A stretch of 64,000 bases of DNA from CAYWXK01 sp964462515 (GCA_964462515.1 CAYWXK010000003.1:78792-142791), one strand, 5' to 3'. Positions 45,178-54,770 are shown, counted from the first letter of the stretch. Program-made: numbers and translations. The notes: generated from the letters alone by a model not told the origin.

Positions 45178-45792
45178 ATGAAAAATTACTCGGATGTATA
45201 TGACCAATATGGTCCGTATCAGCGATACCGTCAGATGAGCCTGGACGATATGCTGCTGGAGAACCGCATCGTGTTCCTGATAGGAGAGATAACATATCAA
45301 AGGGCCGCCGAAGTCATTATGAAGATGCTGTATCTTGACAATCTCAAGCGTAACACCGAAATAAGCTTGTACATCAATTCTCCCGGCGGCAGTGTTGACG
45401 ACACAATGGCTATTTACGATACTATACGTTTTGTAGGTTCTCCTGTGGCAACTTATTGCATCGGCAGGGCCCAATCCGGCGCAGCGTTAATACTGGCAGC
45501 CGGCACAAAAGGAAGCCGGTATGCTCTTCCGCACGCCAAGGTTATGCTCCACCAGCCGTGGGGCGGGGTTAGCGGCCAGGCAGCAGATATTAAAATACAG
45601 GCTCAGGAAATCCTTAAAGCTAAAACGATGATAAACGAAATTTTTGCCAGGCACACCGGCCAGCCGGTTGAAAAAATTGCCGCCGAGACCGAAAGAGATA
45701 GATATATGACTGCTGAGGAAGCCCGCGAATACGGCCTTATTGATGAGGTGCTGAAAGAAGAGGATAAAGGAAAAAAGAAAGAGAAAAAGTAA
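45178..45792 (+). CDS. clpP: ATP-dependent Clp protease proteolytic subunit, copy 1
   Basis: 204 aa from the ATG at 45178, with GGTGAG about 7 bases upstream; an earlier in-frame ATG adds spacer-derived sequence. Catalytic Ser100 lies in a variant context (GRAQSGAA instead of GxASMGA), His125 in VMLHQP, and the Asp region ERDRYMTAEEA is kept. Lys-rich C-terminal tail. A second clpP follows; two different subunits may form a mixed tetradecamer. Confidence 0.93.
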   Translation: MKNYSDVYDQYGPYQRYRQMSLDDMLLENRIVFLIGEITYQRAAEVIMKMLYLDNLKRNTEISLYINSPGGSVDDTMAIYDTIRFVGSPVATYCIGRAQSGAALILAAGTKGSRYALPHAKVMLHQPWGGVSGQAADIKIQAQEILKAKTMINEIFARHTGQPVEKIAAETERDRYMTAEEAREYGLIDEVLKEEDKGKKKEKK

Positions 45793-45885
45793 ATGAGTCA
45801 ATGTGTATATGAGTAAATGAGTAGAATCATATATAAGTTAAGACATCCGCACATCTACGCATTCACTCAACGAGGAATCAGAAAT

Positions 45886-46557
45886 ATGACTGTTAATCAG
45901 AATTTAGTGCCGATAGTAATCGAAAAGACGGGCCGAGGCGAACGTGCTTATGACATTTATTCAAGACTTCTAAAAGACAGAGTAGTTTTTCTTGGTGGAC
46001 CCCTTGATGATGACGCCGCCAACCTGATTATCGCGCAGATGCTTTTTTTAAGCAACGAAGACACTAAAACTGATATTCATTTCTACATCAACTCACCGGG
46101 CGGCTCAATCACCGCGGGACTGGCAATCTACGATACGATGCAGTTTTTGCGTTGTGATGTCGCAACGTATTGTATCGGGCAGGCGGCAAGTATGGCGGCC
46201 CTGTTGTTAGCCGGCGGGGTGCCCGGCAAGCGGTTCCTGCTGGCTAATAACAGAATCTTGTTGCACCAGCCTCTTATCACGGGCAGCTTAATTGGCCCCG
46301 CTACCGACATAGACATCGAAGCACAGGAAATACTGCGGCTGCGCAGCGTTCTTTATAACATACTGTCGAAACACACAGGCCAGCCTGTAGAGAAGGTCGA
46401 AAAAGACTGCGACCGCAACCTCTGGCTCGATGCAAAGGAAGCAATCGAATATGGTCTGGCTGATAGAATATTGCAAAAAGCACCTGAAATCCTTAGGGCC
46501 GAATCCGCCAGGAGCAGCATGGCAGAGAACGAGGGAAAAACAGAATCTGAAATTTGA
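45886..46557 (+). CDS. clpP: ATP-dependent Clp protease proteolytic subunit, copy 2
   Basis: 223 aa from the ATG at 45886 (GAGGAA about 10 bases upstream). Catalytic Ser102 in GQAASMAALL and His127 in ILLHQP; INSPGGS and the Asp region CDRNLWLDAKEA present. The C-terminal extension ends in TESEI, where the stop codon lies within a spacer repeat (GAATCTGAAATTTGA). Confidence 0.94.
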   Translation: MTVNQNLVPIVIEKTGRGERAYDIYSRLLKDRVVFLGGPLDDDAANLIIAQMLFLSNEDTKTDIHFYINSPGGSITAGLAIYDTMQFLRCDVATYCIGQAASMAALLLAGGVPGKRFLLANNRILLHQPLITGSLIGPATDIDIEAQEILRLRSVLYNILSKHTGQPVEKVEKDCDRNLWLDAKEAIEYGLADRILQKAPEILRAESARSSMAENEGKTESEI

Positions 46558-46605
46558 AATTTAAGGTTTCAAATTACCCTGCCTTTGAATGGAAAAGGGT
46601 TACGT

Positions 46606-47211
46606 ATGAGAACAATAGAAATTATTTTGGCTGGATGCGTGTTCGCCTTGGCTGCCGGCTGCGAGAGTGCCGATAGCAAGCAGGCGCCATTGGCTAATCA
46701 AATCCGGACTTTACAGCAAGAGCAAACACAACTGCAAAGCCAACTCAAGCAGGCCGAAACAGAAAACGAACAATTAAAGGAACAAATACAGGTCCTCTCC
46801 AGCTTACCTAAAGAAACCAGGCCCGAAAACATCTATTCTCTGAGCAGCGTTAAGATTACTCGATACACTAATCTTTACGACAAAGACAAAGACGGCAAAA
46901 AGGAAACACTGATTGTCTATATCCAGCCAATCGACCAGGATGGCCACATCATCAAGGCGGCAGGAACCGTCGATGTAGAGCTTCTGGACCTAAACAAACC
47001 GGATGGCCCGGTTGTCCTCAGTAAGTGGCAGGTAACAGCCCAGGAGCTGCGAAAACTATGGTTCAAGACACTGCTGACTCTCAACTACCGATTAACATTT
47101 CAGGTAGGCGACAAGGTAGGAGATTTCAAAGAGCCTCTGACCGTCAAGATTACTTTCACCGACTACCTGACCGGCAAAGTATTCAAAGAACTAAAGGTAA
47201 TAAAGCCGTGA
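46606..47211 (+). CDS. Putative lipoprotein with coiled coil
   Basis: 201 aa from the ATG at 46606. Signal peptide with lipobox LAAGC (Cys about 19), then a Gln/Glu coiled coil (about 30-70) and a beta-rich C-terminal domain with YDKDKDGKKETLIVYIQP. Family not recognised; probably envelope-associated. Confidence 0.75.
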   Translation: MRTIEIILAGCVFALAAGCESADSKQAPLANQIRTLQQEQTQLQSQLKQAETENEQLKEQIQVLSSLPKETRPENIYSLSSVKITRYTNLYDKDKDGKKETLIVYIQPIDQDGHIIKAAGTVDVELLDLNKPDGPVVLSKWQVTAQELRKLWFKTLLTLNYRLTFQVGDKVGDFKEPLTVKITFTDYLTGKVFKELKVIKP

Positions 47212-47269
47212 TTCGACCGGTTACCTCAATTCCTCTTGCAAACTCAGCGGCAATCTATACCATATCGTT

Positions 47270-48223
47270 ATGCAAGGGTTTCTAAACAAGATTATCTGTG
47301 GGGATTGTATAGAGGTTTTGGGCAAGGTCCATGAGCCGTTTGCAGATTTAATCTTTGCTGACCCGCCATTTAATATCGGCTACAAATACGATAAATACAA
47401 CGATAAACAAAAACGCGAAAACTACATCGCCTGGACCAAAGAATGGATGACCGTCTGCAAAAAAGTCTTAAAGCCACACGGCTCATTCTACATAGCAATC
47501 GGCGATGATTATGCTGCGAACGTAAAAATCATAGCCGACGAATTAGGCCTTTTTATGCGAAACTGGATAATCTGGCATTACACCTTCGGCCAGCAGACAA
47601 AATCCAAATTCGCCCGTTCGCATACTCACATCTTCTATTTCGTCAACGACATGAAAAACTTTACTTTCAATGATTATACCGTCCGTATCCCGTCCGACAG
47701 GCAGTTAATTTACGATGACAAGCGTGCCAATACCATAGGTAAAATGCCGGATGACGTCTGGGACGAATACTCTCGTGTGTGCGGGACATTCAAAGAGCGG
47801 ACCGGATGGCACCCCTGCCAGATGCCGGAAAGTTTGTTAAGAAGAATCATAGCAGTAAGCTCCAATCCCGGCGATTGTGTCCTTGACCCTTTCAGCGGTT
47901 CGGGAACTACTGCCGCAGTAGCATATCAACTTGGCAGGAATTATGTCGGCATAGAAATCTCCCCAGAATATGTCAAAAACACAAACGAACGTCTGGCCGA
48001 ATTAAAAAAACAACAAACCCAAAACTTGTTTCTGAATACTGCTGAACTTACAGAACTAAGGCGCCTCTTATGCGACTTTAGAAATCCACCGAAAGAAATT
48101 ACCAGCGATAAAAAACTTTTGAAGCTATTTACGAATCAATTCAAAGTCCGAATGAATAACCAGAAGAAATATAACACCGAACAGATATTAACGGCTTTAG
48201 AGGCGTCCGAATCTGAAATCTGA
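47270..48223 (+). CDS. Site-specific DNA methyltransferase, beta class (N6-adenine or N4-cytosine), orphan
   Basis: 317 aa. Catalytic motif IV ADPPFNIGY (Asp31-Pro-Pro-Phe34) precedes the SAM motif I LDPFSGSGTTAAVAYQLG (about 205-223), the order of beta-class enzymes such as CcrM. DPPF with a following NIGY is usual in N6-adenine enzymes of this type. A C-terminal extension (about 240-317) may bind DNA. No restriction gene is adjacent, so it may have a regulatory role. The end EASESEI and stop are formed by the same spacer repeat that ends clpP copy 2. Confidence 0.9.
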   Translation: MQGFLNKIICGDCIEVLGKVHEPFADLIFADPPFNIGYKYDKYNDKQKRENYIAWTKEWMTVCKKVLKPHGSFYIAIGDDYAANVKIIADELGLFMRNWIIWHYTFGQQTKSKFARSHTHIFYFVNDMKNFTFNDYTVRIPSDRQLIYDDKRANTIGKMPDDVWDEYSRVCGTFKERTGWHPCQMPESLLRRIIAVSSNPGDCVLDPFSGSGTTAAVAYQLGRNYVGIEISPEYVKNTNERLAELKKQQTQNLFLNTAELTELRRLLCDFRNPPKEITSDKKLLKLFTNQFKVRMNNQKKYNTEQILTALEASESEI

Positions 48224-48254
48224 AATTTCAAATCTGAAACTCATTGTCCTTGCA

Positions 48255-50039
48255 ATGATAGCTACAGCGGCGATGCTGACTGTGATTCAGCCGCCTATTG
48301 GCTGGGCGTTTTTAGCGTGGGTGGCGTGGGTGCCATTTATTTTGGCTTGTTCTCCGAACACCCATCCCCGCCGATTGGTCAAGGTTACTTATGTAATTTC
48401 GCTCTCCTACTGGCTGGGCAATCTATATTGGGTGTTTCCAATAACAATAGCCGGCTGGCTTGCCTTCTGCTTTTATACAGCTTTCCTCTGGCCGATTCTG
48501 GCGCTTTGCTTTCGTTACTGCAGGATAAAAAGGATTCCGCTTTTTATTGCCGCACCAGTTTTGATTGTCGGCATCGAACGTATGCAGGGCCTTTTTTTAG
48601 GCGGATTTTTCTGGCGGTTCCTGGCTCACAGCCAGTATCAGAATACCGCCCTCATCCAGATAGCCGACATATTCGGCGCAGGCGGAATCTCGTTTCTGAT
48701 TGCGATGTATAACGGCCTGCTGGCTGAGCTAATAATCGGAAACTTAAAACCTAAAACTCAAAACTCAAAATTGTGGATAAAAGCTGTTTTGGTTTGTGCT
48801 GCCATAATCGCGTCGTTTGCCTACGGACGGTGGCGGATTGCACAATCGGATAAAGTTGTCGAGCAGGGGCCAATCGTTGCATCATTACAGTCGAACATCC
48901 CGCAGTCGGTCAAGCGAGAAGGCAAATCCTCCGAGGCTATATTTAATGAGCTGTTGCAGCAAAGCAAAGCAAGCATCCAGGCCGGTGCGGAGCTTATTGT
49001 CTGGCCTGAAACAATGGTGCAAGCGGTGTTAGACCCGCAAGTAATAAGGATTTTGGACCCTTGCCATCCCTATAAAGTTTTTGATAACATTCTAAAAGAG
49101 CATTCAAAAGATGCAGCCTATGTTCTTGTTGGTGCATACGGCGGCGTGCCGGAAATAAAGGAAGATATGATACAGTTGGCCGAACGCTACAATTCGGCCT
49201 TTCTATATACACCCGAAGGAAGGCTCTCGGACAAACGATATGACAAAATTCATCTTGTTCCTTTTGGTGAAGTGTTGCCTCTTAGAAAAACTTTTCCGGC
49301 GATTTATCAATTCTTGATGAAGCTTAAATTCATACCATACAACTTCGACTACTCGCTCGACTACGGCAGCGAATACACCATTTTTGAAATGAGCGATAGT
49401 GAAAATAAGGAGATTAGTCAGGAAGACACAAAGTCACAAAACCAGGATATAAGCAAAAAACATAAAAATTCTTCGGGTCTTGGTGTCTTGGTGGCGGAAA
49501 ATAATCGGATTTACAAATTCGGTGTAATTATCTGCTACGAGGACACCGTCCCGGCGATTGCAAGAAAATTTATTGTAAGTAAGGATGGAAAAAAGCAAGT
49601 CGATTGGCTTGTGAACATAAGCAATGATGGATGGTTCGTGAAATTTGCGGGTGAAAAAGTTTCTCCAAGTGCAGAACTTCCTCAGCACGCAGCCGTCTGT
49701 GCCTTCAGGGCGGTCGAAAATAGAATACCTATCGTGCGAAGCGTTAATACAGGTATAAGCTGCTTAATTGATAGTCTTGGCCGAATGAAAGATGGCTTTG
49801 TAGATGGCACTTTGCCCGATAAAGCTATGGATAGGACCGCCGTAGCAGGATGGTTCACTGATAGAATACTGATAGATAAAAGAATCTCTTTTTTCAGCAA
49901 AAACGGAGAATGGCTGGATTTTTGTTGTCAGGGTTGCGTTTTTCTGTTCATAATAGCGTGGGTTCTCTCGAAGACCTCCAGACAGGTTTTCAGAAAGATT
50001 CCCAAAAGTGCAAAATGCAAAGCTGTGAAAGTTCATTAG
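48255..50039 (+). CDS. lnt: Apolipoprotein N-acyltransferase, with in-frame repeat insert
   Basis: 594 aa (family about 500-550). N-terminal membrane helices, then a nitrilase-fold domain with catalytic triad Glu252 (LIVWPETM), Lys331 (YDKIHLVPFGE) and Cys427 (VIICYEDTVP). It adds the third acyl chain to lipoproteins, consistent with the many lipoproteins here. Between the Lys and Cys motifs a Lys/Ser/Gln-rich loop (about 389-414) is encoded by a palindromic repeat at 49420-49497. A shorter repeat-like loop PKTQNSKL lies near 175. Confidence 0.93.
   Translation: MIATAAMLTVIQPPIGWAFLAWVAWVPFILACSPNTHPRRLVKVTYVISLSYWLGNLYWVFPITIAGWLAFCFYTAFLWPILALCFRYCRIKRIPLFIAAPVLIVGIERMQGLFLGGFFWRFLAHSQYQNTALIQIADIFGAGGISFLIAMYNGLLAELIIGNLKPKTQNSKLWIKAVLVCAAIIASFAYGRWRIAQSDKVVEQGPIVASLQSNIPQSVKREGKSSEAIFNELLQQSKASIQAGAELIVWPETMVQAVLDPQVIRILDPCHPYKVFDNILKEHSKDAAYVLVGAYGGVPEIKEDMIQLAERYNSAFLYTPEGRLSDKRYDKIHLVPFGEVLPLRKTFPAIYQFLMKLKFIPYNFDYSLDYGSEYTIFEMSDSENKEISQEDTKSQNQDISKKHKNSSGLGVLVAENNRIYKFGVIICYEDTVPAIARKFIVSKDGKKQVDWLVNISNDGWFVKFAGEKVSPSAELPQHAAVCAFRAVENRIPIVRSVNTGISCLIDSLGRMKDGFVDGTLPDKAMDRTAVAGWFTDRILIDKRISFFSKNGEWLDFCCQGCVFLFIIAWVLSKTSRQVFRKIPKSAKCKAVKVH
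49420..49497. repeat. In-frame palindromic repeat inside lnt
   Basis: Left part GGAAGACACAAAGTCACAAA and right part TTCGGGTCTTGGTGTCTTGG are roughly complementary, separated by an A-rich loop. Related words stand in the spacer at 41960-42000 (GCTTTGTGTCTTCGTGGC). It translates as a hydrophilic loop without a stop. Confidence 0.6.
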
Positions 50040-50076
50040 TTTTTCGCTTTAGGTTTTTAATTTAGACGGTAGTCAA

Positions 50077-51174
50077 ATGAAAAGTATGCAAAAAAATACT
50101 AAACCCCACCTTTTGCGGACAAGAAGCGGGAAAAAAACAATTGTTTTTACCTCCATTCCCTGGATTTTCGTGTGTCTGATGATATTCGCAATCGGCTGTG
50201 AGCAACCGTTACCTACCCAGCCGGAACGCCCCGGCGAGCCGTTACGGATTGATTTGTCGCCAAAGCGTCCTGCTGAGGACGTAAATGAACCCAGGTTAGA
50301 AGCCCTGCGAATCATTCAGGCTGCCTTGGCCGATGGCGACCCACTGGTGAGGGTTAACGCCATCGAGGTTATCGCAGCCACCAGGCAACTTAAACTAATG
50401 CCTAAAGTGGTGCGATTGCTAAACGATGAATTCGTGCCGGTCCGATTCGCAGTCGCTCTGGCCATAGGTGATTTGAGATACTCCCTCGCAGAAAACTCAT
50501 TAAGGGGGCTGCTGAAAGATAAAAATGAGAATGTCAGGATTGCCGCTACATACGGCCTGACCAAACTGGGGTTTACCGAGTATTCCCAGCTTTTCCGCAA
50601 CGCTATAGCCAGTAACGACCAGACGGTCAGGGCTAACGCGGCTTTATTGCTGGGCAAGAGCGGTGGTAAGGACGCCTTAAAGTTCCTATATTGGGCCATG
50701 CAACACAAAGATTCCGACGACAGGGTGGCATTTCAGGCAGCAGAATCGATAGCCAGGCTTGGTGATACACGAATATATCAAAAGCTCTGGACAATGCTGA
50801 TAAGTGCCTATGCCGATGTCAGGGTTACAGGCATAAGGGCGATGGGGATATTAGGGACGGCAGAAGCAAAAAATGCCCTTATTACTATGCTGGACGACGA
50901 TTTACTGGAGGTGCGGTTGGCATCGGCTGAGCAGCTTGGTATGCTTAAAGACCCTGCCGGAGAACGCGAAGTTCTCCAGGTTTTCGAGAAAAATCTTACC
51001 GCTGGCCTGGATGAGAAGTCACGAGAACGCACCTATGTGCTCACAGCACTGGCAATAGGCCAAATTGGCACGCCTTCCCTTGCAAAATTCCTGCCCCCGC
51101 TCCTGAAAAATGAGTCAAAATTCGTTCGTATCGCTGCTGCCAAGGCCGTTCTTCAATCCACAGTGAAGCGTTAG
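50077..51174 (+). CDS. HEAT-repeat lipoprotein
   Basis: 365 aa. Basic N-terminus, signal with lipobox FAIGC (Cys about 46), then tandem HEAT/PBS-lyase-type repeats of about 31 residues, for example DPLVRVNAIEVIAATRQL, NVRIAATYGLTKLG, VRANAALLLGKSGG and VRLASAEQLGMLKDP. Probably a periplasmic or outer-membrane scaffold. No catalytic motif. Confidence 0.8.
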   Translation: MKSMQKNTKPHLLRTRSGKKTIVFTSIPWIFVCLMIFAIGCEQPLPTQPERPGEPLRIDLSPKRPAEDVNEPRLEALRIIQAALADGDPLVRVNAIEVIAATRQLKLMPKVVRLLNDEFVPVRFAVALAIGDLRYSLAENSLRGLLKDKNENVRIAATYGLTKLGFTEYSQLFRNAIASNDQTVRANAALLLGKSGGKDALKFLYWAMQHKDSDDRVAFQAAESIARLGDTRIYQKLWTMLISAYADVRVTGIRAMGILGTAEAKNALITMLDDDLLEVRLASAEQLGMLKDPAGEREVLQVFEKNLTAGLDEKSRERTYVLTALAIGQIGTPSLAKFLPPLLKNESKFVRIAAAKAVLQSTVKR

Positions 51175-51425
51175 CGTCTTAAAACTCCCTGCCTACCTGT
51201 GGCAGGGTGCATACAGCCTGTTTTATTTGGCCTAATTTGCAAAATTAGCTTGACCTATTAGCAATTTTAGCATAAAATTATGATGTAAATAGATTAAAGC
51301 CAATATAGGCTCCCATTTTGTGATTTACGGAAAAATGGGACGTGTAGAGAGTGTTTATTAGTCTAAAATAATTTATCGTGGGTTACCGAGTATATTCAAC
51401 GGTACAAAAGTGAAAGGAGCCTGTT

Positions 51426-52304
51426 GTGAGCACACTTACAAAGGCTTTGATTGTTTTGATAACAATGGCCTCGATATTTCTCTGCGCTACTGTGGTAATT
51501 TATGTCGGCAACGCCGAGAACTACAGACAGAAATATAACAACCTGAGGGCTGAAAGAGATGCCGCTGTGGAGAACGAAAAAAACGCCAAAGAACAGATGA
51601 ACAAAACGATTGCACAGGCAGACCAGGACAAGGCCAGGCTAAATGAGGCAATCTCCTCCTTACAAAAACAAATCCAGGATACGCAAGCCCAACTCGATGC
51701 GGCTGAAAGAGAAAAGGCAATGCTGCTCCAGAAAGTAGATAATTGGGCAAGCATAACAAAGGACTTTTACGAAACTAATGACAAGCAGGGGCAGTTGCTG
51801 AAGAACGCCATCGATGAGCTAAACAAAGTTCAGGCTGAATTGTTTAAGGAGCAGAACCGGCACAAAGAGACCACAACCGCTCTTATTGAAAAAATGGCGA
51901 TAATAAGCGTGCTGGAAGAAAAATCCAGGCGACTACTTGGAGAAAAAACCGAGCTGCAAGAAAAATTGAACCAGGTTCTTCGACAGTTTGGCAAAACCGT
52001 TCCTGCACCTAAGCCGGTTACACCGACAAAAGATAAGGCTCAAGTGGCCCCTGTAACCGCAAACCTCGTGCTAAAAGGGCGAATAAAAGCAGTGGACACG
52101 AAAAACTCTATGGCCGAGATATCCGTTGGTTCAGCACACGGTGTCAAAGAAAGTATGAAATTCCACGTTACTCGTGGTGACCAGTTTATCTGTGATGTCC
52201 TGATTTTAGATGTTGATACTGAAAAGGCAGTTGGTATATTAGAGCTTGTGCAGCCCACTACAGGCGGGCCAAAGGTCGGTGACAACGTAAGTACCAGCTT
52301 GTAG
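51426..52304 (+). CDS. Membrane-anchored coiled-coil protein at head of the cell-shape operon
   Basis: 292 aa. GTG start with AAAGGAGC upstream. One N-terminal membrane helix (about 7-27), a long coiled coil (about 30-195), a Pro/Lys linker and a small beta-rich domain (about 215-290) with GRIKAVDTKNSMAEISVGSA, which resembles the beta domains of MreC-like or KOW-type proteins. Not a named family. Its place before mreB suggests a role in envelope shape or elongation. Confidence 0.75.
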   Translation: MSTLTKALIVLITMASIFLCATVVIYVGNAENYRQKYNNLRAERDAAVENEKNAKEQMNKTIAQADQDKARLNEAISSLQKQIQDTQAQLDAAEREKAMLLQKVDNWASITKDFYETNDKQGQLLKNAIDELNKVQAELFKEQNRHKETTTALIEKMAIISVLEEKSRRLLGEKTELQEKLNQVLRQFGKTVPAPKPVTPTKDKAQVAPVTANLVLKGRIKAVDTKNSMAEISVGSAHGVKESMKFHVTRGDQFICDVLILDVDTEKAVGILELVQPTTGGPKVGDNVSTSL

Positions 52305-52341
52305 GGATGCTGTGTGAAAATCGTTTATGTGAGGTTGGGAT

Positions 52342-52506
52342 ATGAGCCCAAATGGTCCTGCTCGTGGTAAAAAGATAACGCCACCCGATAACCTTTACAC
52401 GGTTATTCTCGCCGTAGCATTTTGTATGGTTTTAGCTGCTGCGGTGTTCGCTGCTTATAGGTGCTATTCCCAGTACGGCACAATTTTCAAAATCGGGATG
52501 CCATAG
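52342..52506 (+). CDS. 54-residue single-pass membrane protein
   Basis: Encodes a short basic N-terminus (MSPNGPARGKK), one membrane helix (about 20-39, TVILAVAFCMVLAAAVFAAY) and a short tail YSQYGTIFKIGMP. GAGGTTGGGA precedes the ATG. It sits between the coiled-coil gene and mreB in the same orientation, so it is probably expressed with the shape operon. No family recognised. Confidence 0.65.
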   Translation: MSPNGPARGKKITPPDNLYTVILAVAFCMVLAAAVFAAYRCYSQYGTIFKIGMP

Positions 52507-52582
52507 CTAATCTGCTTTATTGCGGCGCTGCTCTTTTTTTTATATAAAAGAGCAATAAAAAAATTTTAGAAAGGAGTCGAAA

Positions 52583-53638
52583 GTGATACTGGACACAATC
52601 TTGGGCTGGTTCAGTATGGATATGGGTATTGACCTGGGTACCTGTACTACCTTGGTTTGTGTCCGCGATAAAGGTATCGTCCTCAATGAACCTTCCGTAG
52701 TTGCAGTTCGCAAAGGAACTAATATAGTCCTCAACAATGGCGAAGCTGTCGGCCTGGTCGCAAAGGAAATGCTAGGCAAGACGCCCGGCTCGATTAGCGC
52801 AATAAGGCCCTTGAAAGATGGCGTAATCAGTGATTTCGAAATTACCGAGGCAATGCTGGGCTATTTTATCCGGAAAGTGCACGGACGGGGCAATCTTATC
52901 AGACCCAGAGTGGTAATTGCCGTGCCGAGTGGAATTACTGCTGTTGAACGACGTGCTGTCATAGATAGTGCCGAACGTGCCGGCGCACGAAAGGTCTATC
53001 TCGTTGACGAGCCGATGGCAGCGGGGATTGGAGCCGGACTGCCAATCACAGAGCCTACCGCTTCAATGATTGTCGATATCGGCGGAGGAACCACAGAAGT
53101 AGCTATAATGAGCTTAGCCGATATCGCCGCCTCTCAATCCATTCGCATCGCCGGAGACGATATGGATGAGGCGGTTATTAATCACCTCAAGAAAACTTAC
53201 AACTTACTTATCGGGGAATCAAGTGCTGAAAGAGTTAAGATACAAATTGGTTCAGCCGCACCACTCGAAGAGGAGTTGACAATGGAGATAGCAGGCAGGG
53301 ATACTATCTCGGGCCTGCCGCGAAAAATCGTTATAACAAGCGAGGAAATTCGTGAAGCTCTCCGCGACCCCATCGCCGCAATCATAAATGCGGTTACGGG
53401 AACGCTGGAAAAGGCCGAGCCGGAGCTCGCTGCCGATTTGATTGACAACGGCATACATCTCTGCGGCGGCGGGTCACTACTGCGGGGAATGGATACGGTT
53501 CTGGCGAACGCAACCGGCCTGAAGGTCGAAAGAGTCGAGGACCCGCTAACCTGTGTAGCACGCGGCACCAGCGTCTATCTTGAAAATCTGGAATTGTGGA
53601 AAGATACGATGGACCACGATGAATACGGACGGGACTAA
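52583..53638 (+). CDS. mreB: Rod-shape actin homologue MreB
   Basis: 351 aa bacterial actin. GTG start with AAGGAG about 6 bases upstream. Phosphate-1 MGIDLGTCTTLV, phosphate-2 MIVDIGGGTTEVAIM and adenosine loop LCGGGSLLRGM are present. Organises elongation-phase wall synthesis together with mreC, mreD and mrdA downstream. Confidence 0.96.
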   Translation: MILDTILGWFSMDMGIDLGTCTTLVCVRDKGIVLNEPSVVAVRKGTNIVLNNGEAVGLVAKEMLGKTPGSISAIRPLKDGVISDFEITEAMLGYFIRKVHGRGNLIRPRVVIAVPSGITAVERRAVIDSAERAGARKVYLVDEPMAAGIGAGLPITEPTASMIVDIGGGTTEVAIMSLADIAASQSIRIAGDDMDEAVINHLKKTYNLLIGESSAERVKIQIGSAAPLEEELTMEIAGRDTISGLPRKIVITSEEIREALRDPIAAIINAVTGTLEKAEPELAADLIDNGIHLCGGGSLLRGMDTVLANATGLKVERVEDPLTCVARGTSVYLENLELWKDTMDHDEYGRD

Positions 53639-53753
53639 AAGCCGAACATCTTGCAACCTGTCGCAAGTCGCAAACGAAGGCCCCCTGTGAAAAATGTGTC
53701 TTGGAAACATAGAGGTACCAGAATTAGCTATACCCGGTTAAAAGGGAACAGTA

Positions 53754-53867
53754 ATGCCAAAATGGATTAGCATTGTCAAGCGCCGTAAGGTCACAATTGT
53801 CAACCTCCCTAAGGGTAAGGTGCTGAGGTGGATAGGCAAGATTTTGGCGCGGATATTGAAGAAGTAA
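53754..53867 (+). CDS. Possible 37-residue basic peptide between mreB and mreC
   Basis: A short frame with a plausible ribosome site (AAGGGAA about 6 bases upstream) encodes MPKWISIVKRRKVTIVNLPK plus 17 more residues, strongly basic (about 13 Lys/Arg) and able to form an amphipathic helix at its end. Position inside the mre operon favours expression. No similarity recognised. Confidence 0.4.
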   Translation: MPKWISIVKRRKVTIVNLPKGKVLRWIGKILARILKK

Positions 53868-53936
53868 CCTCTGGCTAAACATACATAGCCAGCAATCTTG
53901 CAGTGTCCGGTCAAAGACAGGACACGAACAGCAAAT

Positions 53937-54770
53937 ATGGCAAGGAAGCAACCGAGAGTCTCCAGAGCAATGCTATTTACCTGGTTTATGTTAGCCGGGC
54001 TTATCTTCATCCTTGCCCCTCAGAGTCTAACAAATAAATTCCAATTTGCTTTTGCCCACATTTTTCGTTGGCCCTTAAGTGTCGGCAGAAATATTTCCCT
54101 TGCCCGTCATGCTGTCTTGACCCGCCATGATGTCTCGACGGGGCAGCTATCTATGGAGGCCTCAAATATTAGAGAAACCCAATATCAAAATTATATTGCA
54201 AACCTCGAAGCACAGCTAAAGGAAGAACAACGGAAGGTCGAGCATCTTTCAGGGTTACGCAGCCGACTTCCTCTGAAAGGTGCCAATCTGGTGCTGGCTG
54301 ATGTTAGCATAGCCTCTATTGACCAGTTGCACAGTGAGCTTACTATCAACCGTGGCCAGGAGGATGGTTTAGCCAAAGGCCAATTTGTTCTGGCTGACAA
54401 CAGTGTCATCGGAATTATATCCGAGGCCTCGTCGCGCACCGCCCGTGTGAAGTTATTTACAGACCCATCGTCCAAAATAGCAGTAAAGATAGGAAAACTA
54501 AATGTAGAGAGGCTGATGCAAGGTGTAGGTAGAGATTTGGCCAAGATTCAGCTTCTCCAGGCGGAACACAAGGTCAAAATCGATGAGGTCATTTATGTCA
54601 GCAAATCCGCCATTCTGTCTGGCGGACTCGATACACCAATGATTATAGGAAGAATAGCGAACTGTAAAAGAGATGATAAAAATCCCTCACTGTGGGACAT
54701 AACGGTAAAACCTGCTTGTGACTTGCAAAGGTTAAATAGTGTGGCTGTAATCATAATAAATCCGCCCTGA
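53937..54770 (+). CDS. mreC: Rod-shape-determining protein MreC
   Basis: 277 aa from the ATG at 53937. Membrane helix at about 12-30, coiled coil at about 75-105, and the double beta-barrel MreC domain with LTINRGQEDGLAKGQFVLAD and VIGIISEASSRTARVKLFTD. Periplasmic scaffold linking MreB and MreD to PBP2. Confidence 0.92.
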   Translation: MARKQPRVSRAMLFTWFMLAGLIFILAPQSLTNKFQFAFAHIFRWPLSVGRNISLARHAVLTRHDVSTGQLSMEASNIRETQYQNYIANLEAQLKEEQRKVEHLSGLRSRLPLKGANLVLADVSIASIDQLHSELTINRGQEDGLAKGQFVLADNSVIGIISEASSRTARVKLFTDPSSKIAVKIGKLNVERLMQGVGRDLAKIQLLQAEHKVKIDEVIYVSKSAILSGGLDTPMIIGRIANCKRDDKNPSLWDITVKPACDLQRLNSVAVIIINPP

